Shown: piece after piece, positions 6,729 through 13,740 of the stretch
Layout: each line of letters begins with the position of its first letter
Numbering within the stretch: position 1 is the first letter of the stretch
Source: an uncultured Lachnospiraceae bacterium
GTDB taxonomy: Bacteria > Bacillota > Clostridia > Lachnospirales > Lachnospiraceae
Assembly (NCBI GenBank): GCA_946549155.1
Contig: CAMNQN010000067.1
Coordinates: 1 to 14,435, forward strand
Length of the DNA: 14,435 bases
Reading direction: 5' to 3'
Program-made: the position numbers and the translations under genes
Notes under the pieces: generated by a model
What the model was told of the DNA's origin: nothing
Databases searched by the model: none
The model's input: the letters and a program-made list of their open reading frames with translations, nothing else

Positions 6729-8210
6729 TCATCTGCCCGGCAGTCTTGTATTCCCCGTTAACTCATCTCCGGTTATCTTTCCATTATTTAATACGATAGA
6801 ACGATGACAGAGCGTAATAATCTCATCTATCTCATCTTCAACAATCATAATACTCATTCCTTTGCTACTGAAAAACCTCAGCAGATGATAAATTTTCTTT
6901 TTCATCTTTACATCCAGGCCGAGAGTGGGGTGATCCAAAAGCAAAATCTTCGGTGCAGTTCCCAGGCATTGAGCGAGCTTTACGATCTGCTGATACCCCA
7001 GGCTCAGTTGCTCCACCGGCCGATTCATATAGTCTGTAAAAAACTCTGGATTTTCCTCTCCCGCTTCGCTTAAAAGCAGTCTTAAATAATAATCCGCAAG
7101 GTAACTGCTCAGCTTGCCGCTGATACATCCGGCATAGCTGACCTTTTTTATCGCAGGCAAAATCATATTTTCCTGTACAGACATCCGTTCAATCACCCCC
7201 ATCTGGCCCTGTTTATTGGAAACATAAGCAATGCGGTTCTTCCATGCATCCGAGGGTGAATCTATCCGGATTTCTTTCCCGTCTATATATATTTTCCCGG
7301 TATCCCGCTTTTTTAAACCGAACAGCAGATCCATAATTTTTGTTCTTCCGGAACCGGACAAGCCAAGTATCCCCAGTATCTCACCTTCCTGTATGCAAAA
7401 GTTAACCCCATTTATCCCGTCTCCGGATAAATGTTTTACCTCCAGCCTGAGTTTTCTGCCCGTGAGCATTTCCACCTTGCCCATGCTCCGATACAAATCC
7501 CCCGCTACCATGGAAAAAATCGTTTCTTCACTGTATTGACCCATTTCAAAGCTGGCCGCAACGGTTCCCTCTCTCAGGATAACTCCCCGATCGGCCAGTT
7601 CTTTTGCCATCTTTATGCTGTGCGTCGTCAACAGAATACTGGTTCCGCTCCGTTTCATCTCTAAAAGCTTTTTTGACAGAATATCCCTTTCCTCGCGTTT
7701 CAAATAAGCCATTGGTTCATCCATAAGCAGAATCTTAGGCCTGACGCGTACGGCAGCCGCTACTTTCACCAGTTTTTTCTTTCCCATGCTTAAATCCGCG
7801 TACCTTCGATTCAGCCTAAGCTTAAGTCCAAAAGCTTCCAGTAATTCCTTTGCTTCCCGCTTCTGTTTTCCCGCCCGGATAAAAAACTGTCCTTCATTGT
7901 CAAAATACAGATTTTCAAAAACAGTAAGCAAATCCATATATCCACCGTGACTGGGAATATACTGGATTCGTAAATGTCTGGCTTCCCGCGGGGTACTTAT
8001 TGCTACGGGATATTCTTCGTAAAAAATTTTTCCTTCATCACAGCCAACCACCCCGGCCAGTATCTCCATCAGTACGGTTTTTCCTGTGCCGTTTGCTCCC
8101 ATCAGCGCAACAATCTCCCCTGCAAACAATCTCATGTCCACATGATCCAGGATTTTCGTCTGATAGATGGACTTGGAAATATTTTCCAACCTGATTCTTT
8201 CCTGTCTCAA
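6729..8210 (-). CDS. Orphan tandem sugar-type ABC ATPase with degenerate motifs
   Basis: This 493-residue cytosolic protein has two fused ABC ATPase domains in the RbsA/MglA layout but no permease gene beside it. The N-terminal domain has intact Walker A GANGTGKT (38-45), Walker B ILLMDEP (160-166) and H-loop TTHS (His197). Its signature is LSMGK, and the Q-loop region reads YIPSHGG without the usual Gln. The C-terminal domain has Walker A GLSGSGRT (283-290; Arg in place of Lys is normal for RbsA C-domains) and signature LSLGYQQ (402-408). Its Walker B is ILLLDHP, with His427 where the catalytic Glu is expected. The start is TTG at 8210, preceded by GGGGGCGG. It lies 13 bases after the activase and 14 bases before the response regulator. 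It could energise the upstream permease as an alternative ATPase, or act in regulation (inference). Confidence 0.88.
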   Translation of the reverse strand: MRQERIRLENISKSIYQTKILDHVDMRLFAGEIVALMGANGTGKTVLMEILAGVVGCDEGKIFYEEYPVAISTPREARHLRIQYIPSHGGYMDLLTVFENLYFDNEGQFFIRAGKQKREAKELLEAFGLKLRLNRRYADLSMGKKKLVKVAAAVRVRPKILLMDEPMAYLKREERDILSKKLLEMKRSGTSILLTTHSIKMAKELADRGVILREGTVAASFEMGQYSEETIFSMVAGDLYRSMGKVEMLTGRKLRLEVKHLSGDGINGVNFCIQEGEILGILGLSGSGRTKIMDLLFGLKKRDTGKIYIDGKEIRIDSPSDAWKNRIAYVSNKQGQMGVIERMSVQENMILPAIKKVSYAGCISGKLSSYLADYYLRLLLSEAGEENPEFFTDYMNRPVEQLSLGYQQIVKLAQCLGTAPKILLLDHPTLGLDVKMKKKIYHLLRFFSSKGMSIMIVEDEIDEIITLCHRSIVLNNGKITGDELTGNTRLPGR

Positions 8211-8223
8211 TCGACCGCCCCCA

Positions 8224-9141
8224 TCAGCCGCCGATTGTCACCGGCAGCCCTTCATTTCTCAGCTCTGTTTCATATTCCGCAAGCTCCTCATCCCGCAGCG
8301 CCATTACGTTTTGATACGCGTATTCCCGATCAAGCGCCTCATATTTGCTGAAACCCAGATTATGATAAGGAAGCAAATGTATCATATGCAAATTTCCGGT
8401 CTTTACTATTTCTTTTGCGAATAGAATCAGCTCCTTTCTGTTCTTTTCATTCAGGTTAAACCCGGGAATGCAGGGGATCCGCAAAGAGACCTCTTTGTCC
8501 ATCTTTCCGGCCAGCATCCGTATATTTTCCAACGTATTCTGATTTCCCGCCCCAATTACACGCTCATGCAGCCCGTTATCCATACATTTAATATCAATCA
8601 GAAAGTGATCTACGACAGAAGCAAGCCGTTCCATTACCTGTGCGGGGGCATTTCCATGAGTCTCCATTGCCGTGTCTATTCCCCGGTCTTTGCAGGCGCC
8701 CAGAAACTCTGTCAGAAACTCCGGCTGCAAAGTCGGCTCACCGCCGGTCGCAGTTACCCCTCCACCGGTATTCTGATAAAAGGGACGATCCCTTTCCACT
8801 TCCTCAAGCAGCTCTGTCACCGTCACCTCTCTGCCAAAAATCTGATAACAGTCTGACGGACAGCACCGTACGCACAGACCGCACAAATCACAGCTTTTTC
8901 GATCAATTCTACCGTTTTTTTCTTTCCTCAGAGCATTTTGCGGACATTTTTTTATACACAGTCCGCATTGTGTACACTTATGGGAGACAAAAGACAACTC
9001 CCGCTGCTTATGTTGTGATTCCGGATTCGCACACCATGGACACCGAAGCTGGCAGCCCTTAAAAAATATGTTGGTTCGTATTCCCGGTCCATCATGGATG
9101 CAATATCGCTGTATGCTGTATATCAGTCCTGTTTTCCTCAT
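8224..9141 (-). CDS. Glycyl radical enzyme activating enzyme (radical SAM, with two extra 4Fe-4S clusters)
   Basis: This 305-residue radical SAM enzyme should abstract a hydrogen from the active-site glycine of the GRE encoded immediately upstream. After YSIQRYCIHDGPGIRTNIFF comes the SAM-cluster motif C30xxxC34xxC37. A ferredoxin-like insert with two CxxCxxCxxxCP motifs follows (C56/C59/C62/C66 and C84/C87/C90/C94), typical of activases of diol dehydratase, choline lyase and related non-PFL GREs; the pyruvate formate-lyase activase lacks this insert. GGEP, contacting the SAM amino group, appears as TATGGEPTLQ. Length is normal for the family. The ATG at 9141 has GGGAGG 5 bases upstream. It is separated from the GRE by 81 bases containing a strong hairpin, which may keep activase levels below GRE levels. 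Confidence 0.96.
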   Translation of the reverse strand: MRKTGLIYSIQRYCIHDGPGIRTNIFFKGCQLRCPWCANPESQHKQRELSFVSHKCTQCGLCIKKCPQNALRKEKNGRIDRKSCDLCGLCVRCCPSDCYQIFGREVTVTELLEEVERDRPFYQNTGGGVTATGGEPTLQPEFLTEFLGACKDRGIDTAMETHGNAPAQVMERLASVVDHFLIDIKCMDNGLHERVIGAGNQNTLENIRMLAGKMDKEVSLRIPCIPGFNLNEKNRKELILFAKEIVKTGNLHMIHLLPYHNLGFSKYEALDREYAYQNVMALRDEELAEYETELRNEGLPVTIGG

Positions 9142-9187
9142 ACTTACCTCCCATACTCCATTTGCTATAAAGCAATACAGGGATAAA

Positions 9188-9215
9188 GGGCTGTTGTCCT
9201 CAGCGACAACAGCCC
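9188..9215 (-). other. Strong intercistronic hairpin after the glycyl radical enzyme gene
   Basis: GGGCTGTTGTC and GACAACAGCCC form a perfect 11-bp stem with a 6-base loop, beginning 7 bases after the GRE stop codon. The minus-strand sequence after it is TTTATCCC, a short U-tract, so it is probably a leaky (partial) terminator or a 3'-end stabiliser. Either would give more GRE than activase and downstream mRNA (inference). Confidence 0.7.
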
Positions 9216-9222
9216 ATATCTG

Positions 9223-11595
9223 TCAGGCAAAGTTCATTTCTGTCCGCCCAATGATATCATCCTGTATTGCCTTGTTCAGATCGACAAAGAACGCCGTATA
9301 TCCGGCGACTCTAACCACCAGATCCCGGTATTTTTCCGGTTTTTTCTGTGCCTCCCGGAGCGTATCCGCAGAAACCACATTAAACTGTATATGAAAACCA
9401 CCCGCCTCAAAAAAAGTCTTAATCAGACCCACAAGAGCCTCCAATCCCTTTTCTCCTTTCAGCGTGTTCGGATGGTATTTTTGATTATACTGTGTTCCAT
9501 TGGTTACCAGCACATGATCCAGATGTGCTACAGAAAGAGCGGCCTGCGTCGGTCCATGCTTTTCTGCTCCGTGGCTGGGCGAGCATGCCTCCGCAATGGG
9601 AGTATGCGCTTTTCTTCCGTTCGGCATTGCACCACAGTCTTCCCCAAAAGGAACGTTAGCTGAGTTAGAATACTGTCCCGGGACGAATACGCCGCCTCGC
9701 AGGTTTCTATACTGCCCCACCTCCTCGCAGAAATAAGTAAGCACATTTCTGGCTATATCATCCACATAGCGGTTATTATTACCATATTTCGGCGCATCCT
9801 TTAATGCCTGTACCCGAATTTCCTCATGCCCTGTAAAGTCTGCGCGAATTGCCTCCATCAGTTCCTTCATGGTAAAGGCATGCTCCTCAAATACCAGCTT
9901 CTTTATTACACACAGAGAGTCTGCCACATCTGCCAGCCCCACACCCTGCGGACCGTCATGATTATATTTCGCCCCGCCGTCATGAACCTCCTTTCCCCGG
10001 CCAATGCAGTCCTCCGTAAAGGCGGTGATAAACGGCAGCGTAATCCATTTTGCATGCATCGTATTTACCACATTGCCGATTTCAACCATATGGTGCATTG
10101 CACAGTGGAACTGCGCTTTGAAGGCTTCCACAAACTCTTCGTAAGATTCCATCTCTTCGGCTGGCTTTGTCTTTGGGCCCACCTGTTTTCCCGTCCCCCT
10201 GTCAAAGCCTCCGTCCATGGTGATTTCCAGGCATTTTACCAGATTGAAGTATCCGGAATTGGCAAAATGGCACATCTGCCCCTGCAGACCCATCTCCACG
10301 CAGCCGGCAACTCCCCAGTTCCTCCGCGCATCCTCCATAGTTACGCCCCGATTCATCAACGAAGGAATGGCAATCTCATCATTGTACATCGCAGGCATGC
10401 CGAGACCACAGCGAATTACCTCGGCACATTTGCGCAAAAAAGCAAAATCGGAATTTTTATGTACCCGCACACAGACGGAAGGCTGCGGCAGTTTTACCTT
10501 CATTGTAGAATCCAAACAGATATACGTCAATTCATTTACTGAATCTGAGCCGTCTGCTTCGGTTCCTCCCAGAGTAATCGTCTGGGATATGGGATGTCCG
10601 CCAAAATACCTGGAATCATCCTCGTTCCATACCTCAATAATTTCTCCGCATTTCAGCCAGAAGGAATCCATCAGTTCTTCCGCAAAAGATTTTTCCAGCT
10701 TTTCCTCTTCCCTATCCTTTTTGTAAAAAGGCCACAGAAAATAATCCAGCCTTCCCACGGACAAACCGGTTCCGTCAGACTCAATTTGAGCAATCAGCTG
10801 CTGGAACCAGGTACACTGCACCGCCTCGTAAAAGTCTCTCGGCGGATAATAGGGAACCCGCCTGCAAATGGAAGCAATCCGCAGCAATTCCTCCCTGCGG
10901 CTGACATTATTTTCTTCTTTCGCCATTTCTTCTGCCAGAGCCGCATACCGTTCTGCAAAGATTTTTACCGCTTCGCAGACAATAATTACCGCTTTATACA
11001 CGGAAAACTTTTCAAAATCCTCCGGAACGGCGTAATCTAATTGCTGCAAATGCTCTTCACATTCCCTCTGTATTCCGTGAAAGCCGTCCCGCAGCACTTT
11101 TTCAAAATTTAACAGAAAATGCCCCGTTCCTGTTGCCAATGTATAGCTGCATGTGAACATCTTGGAATTCATGCTGTCAATCGCTTCCTGGGGGAGCAGC
11201 GCCATGGTTCGTTCATAGACCGTCTTTCCCCTCCAGTATTCCTCTACAGAACGAAGCTTTTCCTTTGCTTCCTCCGAAATCAGGAAACGGGAACCCTCCC
11301 GTTTTTCAAAACTGTCCAATTCGTTTAAAAACCAGAGATTGATCTGGGGATGCAGTGGGGCGGCACGAAGAGCACTGCCCTGATTTCCCACTAAAAGCTC
11401 ATCCTCATAAATATGAATCGTCATTTTACTCAACGTTTCTTTCAATGCCATTGCCGCACGGATAACCGGCGGCTGATCTTCTGTCTGTTTATAAGATTCT
11501 GTCCAAAGTACAGCCCGCTCAGGACAGATAATCGGATCTGTATACACCAGTCTTTCCCGGATTCGTTTACATCTTTCCGTCATTTCCACTGCCAT
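9223..11595 (-). CDS. Glycyl radical enzyme of unknown substrate (GCVE class, dehydratase/lyase-like)
   Basis: This 790-residue cytosolic, oxygen-sensitive enzyme has a PFL-like barrel domain and a C-terminal glycyl radical domain. The thiyl-radical cysteine and general base are in GVAGCVEMG (Cys432, Glu434), the pattern of diol dehydratase, choline lyase, hydroxyproline dehydratase and related GREs. Pyruvate formate-lyase has a Cys-Cys pair instead. The radical glycine is Gly765 in VVRVAGYTAFF. TGHFLLNFEKVL holds His159, near where glycerol dehydratase has a catalytic His. Fourteen residues after the cysteine is Asn446, where I recall an Asp in diol dehydratases, so simple diol dehydration is doubtful. 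The ATG at 11595 is chosen because GGAGGT (11603-11608) lies 7 bases upstream; an ATG at 11610 overlaps that site. There is no N-terminal microcompartment-targeting extension. The gene lies between the sugar-binding protein and activase genes. Confidence 0.96.
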   Translation of the reverse strand: MAVEMTERCKRIRERLVYTDPIICPERAVLWTESYKQTEDQPPVIRAAMALKETLSKMTIHIYEDELLVGNQGSALRAAPLHPQINLWFLNELDSFEKREGSRFLISEEAKEKLRSVEEYWRGKTVYERTMALLPQEAIDSMNSKMFTCSYTLATGTGHFLLNFEKVLRDGFHGIQRECEEHLQQLDYAVPEDFEKFSVYKAVIIVCEAVKIFAERYAALAEEMAKEENNVSRREELLRIASICRRVPYYPPRDFYEAVQCTWFQQLIAQIESDGTGLSVGRLDYFLWPFYKKDREEEKLEKSFAEELMDSFWLKCGEIIEVWNEDDSRYFGGHPISQTITLGGTEADGSDSVNELTYICLDSTMKVKLPQPSVCVRVHKNSDFAFLRKCAEVIRCGLGMPAMYNDEIAIPSLMNRGVTMEDARRNWGVAGCVEMGLQGQMCHFANSGYFNLVKCLEITMDGGFDRGTGKQVGPKTKPAEEMESYEEFVEAFKAQFHCAMHHMVEIGNVVNTMHAKWITLPFITAFTEDCIGRGKEVHDGGAKYNHDGPQGVGLADVADSLCVIKKLVFEEHAFTMKELMEAIRADFTGHEEIRVQALKDAPKYGNNNRYVDDIARNVLTYFCEEVGQYRNLRGGVFVPGQYSNSANVPFGEDCGAMPNGRKAHTPIAEACSPSHGAEKHGPTQAALSVAHLDHVLVTNGTQYNQKYHPNTLKGEKGLEALVGLIKTFFEAGGFHIQFNVVSADTLREAQKKPEKYRDLVVRVAGYTAFFVDLNKAIQDDIIGRTEMNFA

Positions 11596-11602
11596 GATCA
11601 AC

Positions 11603-11608
11603 ACCTCC
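11603..11608 (-). promoter_or_regulatory. Ribosome binding site deciding the glycyl radical enzyme start
   Basis: GGAGGT lies 7 bases before the ATG at 11595. The upstream ATG at 11610 immediately precedes and overlaps this site in its codons, so it is unlikely to be used. Confidence 0.75.
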
Positions 11609-11620
11609 ATCTAAATGTTC

Positions 11621-11642
11621 TGGCAGGCTGTAACCCCTGCCA
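11621..11642 (-). other. Intercistronic hairpin between the binding-protein and GRE genes
   Basis: TGGCAGG and CCTGCCA form a perfect 7-bp stem with an 8-base loop, 20 bases after the binding-protein stop codon and 12 bases before the GRE ribosome binding site. No T-run follows on the minus strand, so it is probably an mRNA-stabilising or processing structure rather than a terminator. Confidence 0.55.
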
Positions 11643-11662
11643 AAACCATACCTTTTTATTCT

Positions 11663-12646
11663 TTAGAATGCAGAATTGGGATCGTAGTACTCATCAACAT
11701 TTGAAGAATCAATAAATACGGTTTCCATATCGATAACCTTATCCACGGTTCCTCCGTCGATCAGCTCCATTGCAACCTTCACGCCTTCCGCACCCGGGAA
11801 CGGATAGGTAAACGTGCCCACAACAGACCCTTCCTTGATTGCTTCCAGCGCTTCCTTCTGGCCATCTACGCTGATAATCTTGATTTCATTGCGTCCCGCG
11901 GATTTCATCGCCTTTAAAGCGCCAAGTGCCATTACGTCACACTGCGCGTAGATCACCTCAATCTCGCCCTCAGGATATGCCTGCAGCAAATTTTCCGTTA
12001 CCTCAATGGCCTCATTCTCCACCCAGTTTGCTGTCTGCTGGGAAACCACCTCAATATCCGTGCCTTCCAGCTTTTCAAGCATCGGCTCGCTTCTGTCACG
12101 GCACGGGCTGGAACCGGGTGTTCCCTGGATCTCCACCAGTTTAGTATAACCGTTTTCTGTCATATACTCTGCAATAAACTCGCCGGCCGCCGCACCGATA
12201 TTTCGGTTGTTTGCTCCGATAAAACAGGTCCAATCCTCGCCCTCCAGTTCACGATCCAATACAATAACATGTATTCCCTGATCGTACGCCTTCTTGCACA
12301 CATTGGTCAGCGGCTGTGTTTCAATGGGGCTGATCAGAATTGCCTGCACTCCTTTGGTGATCAGATCCTCAACGTCAGAAATCTGCTTCTCGGTATTGCC
12401 GTTTGCATCGGTAATCGTCAACTCCACCTCCGGATGCAAAGCAGCCTCTTTCGACACATCCTCCACCAATCCCGCTCTCCATGCCTGGCTTGTTGTGTCA
12501 ATGGACATACCGATTTTGTAGGTTTTCTCTGCCTCTTCCGCCAGAGCCCGACTTTCCCCGGACATATCCGCGAAAAATCCCGTCGCTATCACCGCGCATG
12601 CAAAAACAGCTGCCAAGCTCCCCACAAAGCTCTTTCTTTTCCTCAT
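11663..12646 (-). CDS. RbsB-like sugar-binding protein of ABC importer
   Basis: This 327-residue extracytoplasmic binding protein of the Peripla_BP_4/RbsB family captures the substrate for the adjacent RbsC-like permease. The signal sequence is MRKRK plus a hydrophobic core at about residues 7-25, with a likely signal-peptidase-I site ALA|EEAE near residue 36. Cys17 is in VFAC, deep in the hydrophobic core, and is a poor lipobox. The mature part shows the family pattern YKIGMSIDTTSQAWRAGL, then ILISPIETQPL, VIVLDREL, CFIGANNRNIGAAAGEF, IYAQCDVMALGALKA and IISVDGQKEAL. The start at 12646 has AGGAGG 8 bases upstream; the in-frame ATG at 12679 does not. The LDR and ANNR elements suit a sugar or polyol ligand (family knowledge), but the exact ligand is not visible. 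Confidence 0.95.
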   Translation of the reverse strand: MRKRKSFVGSLAAVFACAVIATGFFADMSGESRALAEEAEKTYKIGMSIDTTSQAWRAGLVEDVSKEAALHPEVELTITDANGNTEKQISDVEDLITKGVQAILISPIETQPLTNVCKKAYDQGIHVIVLDRELEGEDWTCFIGANNRNIGAAAGEFIAEYMTENGYTKLVEIQGTPGSSPCRDRSEPMLEKLEGTDIEVVSQQTANWVENEAIEVTENLLQAYPEGEIEVIYAQCDVMALGALKAMKSAGRNEIKIISVDGQKEALEAIKEGSVVGTFTYPFPGAEGVKVAMELIDGGTVDKVIDMETVFIDSSNVDEYYDPNSAF

Positions 12647-12700
12647 TGTTTCTTCCTCCTTTGTTTTTTTTATTTTCATTGCCCCGCAATAAAAACCACG

Positions 12701-13738
12701 TTATCTTTTTCGTTTCCTGGAATTGAATACTACCGCCAGGATAATAATTCCTCCTCGAACTACATACTGATAATAGGTAGATATATTGGCCAGATTCAAA
12801 ATGTTATTGATAATGCCAATAATGATCGCGCCGATGACGGTTCCACCGATTGTACCAACGCCGCCATTTAAGCTGGCGCCGCCAATAACACAAGCGGCAA
12901 TTGCATTCATTTCAAAGGATTCTCCCAAGGTAGGATCGCCTGTAGTCGTCCTGGCTGTCAGAACAATTCCTGCCACAGAGGCCATCACGCCGCACAGCAC
13001 ATACGCCCATGTTTTGAACCTGTCCACATTGATGCCTGCAACTCTGGCTGATTCCTGATTTCCACCGATTGCCTTTATATACCGTCCAAAAATCGTTTTG
13101 TTCAACAGGAACGCCATGATGCTGCCTACAACTGCCAGCACAACCACCTGGGTGGGAATATTGAATGCAATCCGCCCATCTCCTAAAAAACGCACTTTTT
13201 CCGCTGTCTCCTGCGCCATATAAATCGGCTTCCCGTTGGATACCAGAAGGGCAACTCCCCTGTACAACGTCAACGTGCCAATGGTCATGATAAACGGTTG
13301 AACTCTGGCTTTGCAGATCACAATGCCGTTAATAAAGCCCCACAGTCCACCGAATGCCATCAAAATGATAAAAGGCACGATCAGCCCTATTGTCTCTCCC
13401 GGCACGATCCTGCTTAACAGTTCAAGCAGGCCGTGAAATGGCCCCACCGCTGCGGCAGGATCATAAAGAGCGGCAAACATTACCGACGTGATTCCTACTA
13501 CAGAACCGATGGAAATATCGATTCCTCCAGTGATTACCACCATCAAAAGTCCGATGGACAGGATCGCATTTGCCGATACCTGCCGCAAAACGTTCAGTAT
13601 ATTATTCGTGGTAAAAAACACATCCGATACAAGAGATGCCACAAGAATCATCACCATCAGCACAATTACTGAGCTGTATCTTTCCAATATCATCCTGCCT
13701 GCAGCCGCCGCTGCGTTTTTATTTTTCTTTTCTTCCAT
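12701..13738 (-). CDS. RbsC-like sugar ABC transporter permease
   Basis: This 345-residue inner-membrane permease of the BPD_transp_2/RbsC family probably forms a homodimeric channel for the substrate captured by the downstream binding protein. After a cytosolic N-terminus with an Ala run (MEEKKNKNAAAAAGRM), about nine or ten hydrophobic segments follow. GGIDISIGSV at residues 71-80 is the diagnostic RbsC-family motif. The cytoplasmic coupling region is FGRYIKAIGGNQESARVAGINV, and the C-terminal part has GGASLNGGVGTIGGTVIGA, also typical. The ATG at 13738 lies 2 bases after the ATPase stop codon and uses a GGAGGG site located inside the end of that gene, so translation is probably coupled. 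The binding-protein gene follows after a short AT-rich spacer (54 bases). Family is certain, substrate unknown. Confidence 0.96.
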   Translation of the reverse strand: MEEKKNKNAAAAAGRMILERYSSVIVLMVMILVASLVSDVFFTTNNILNVLRQVSANAILSIGLLMVVITGGIDISIGSVVGITSVMFAALYDPAAAVGPFHGLLELLSRIVPGETIGLIVPFIILMAFGGLWGFINGIVICKARVQPFIMTIGTLTLYRGVALLVSNGKPIYMAQETAEKVRFLGDGRIAFNIPTQVVVLAVVGSIMAFLLNKTIFGRYIKAIGGNQESARVAGINVDRFKTWAYVLCGVMASVAGIVLTARTTTGDPTLGESFEMNAIAACVIGGASLNGGVGTIGGTVIGAIIIGIINNILNLANISTYYQYVVRGGIIILAVVFNSRKRKR

Positions 13739-13740
13739 AA

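Noticed and set aside
6714..6732. Response regulator start at 6732 with an ATGA overlap to the upstream gene
   Set aside because: A perfect AGGAGG lies between that ATG and the ATG at 6714, which fits the receiver-domain N-terminus better.
9826..10542. 238-codon plus-strand open frame inside the GRE gene
   Set aside because: It is antisense to conserved GRE coding sequence and His/Cys-rich without a domain pattern, so it is a shadow frame.
9223..11595. Annotation as pyruvate formate-lyase
   Set aside because: The adjacent Cys-Cys pair of PFL is absent, the active-site motif is GCVE, and the partner activase has the two-cluster insert of non-PFL GREs.
9223..11595. Microcompartment-associated diol dehydratase or choline lyase
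   Set aside because: There is no targeting extension on the GRE, and no shell-protein, aldehyde dehydrogenase or phosphotransacylase gene in the window.
11612..11653. Possible promoter ahead of the GRE gene (TTGGCA, 17 bases, GAACAT)
   Set aside because: The -35 is good, but the -10 matches poorly and the spacer is the hairpin itself; it was not supported well enough to list.
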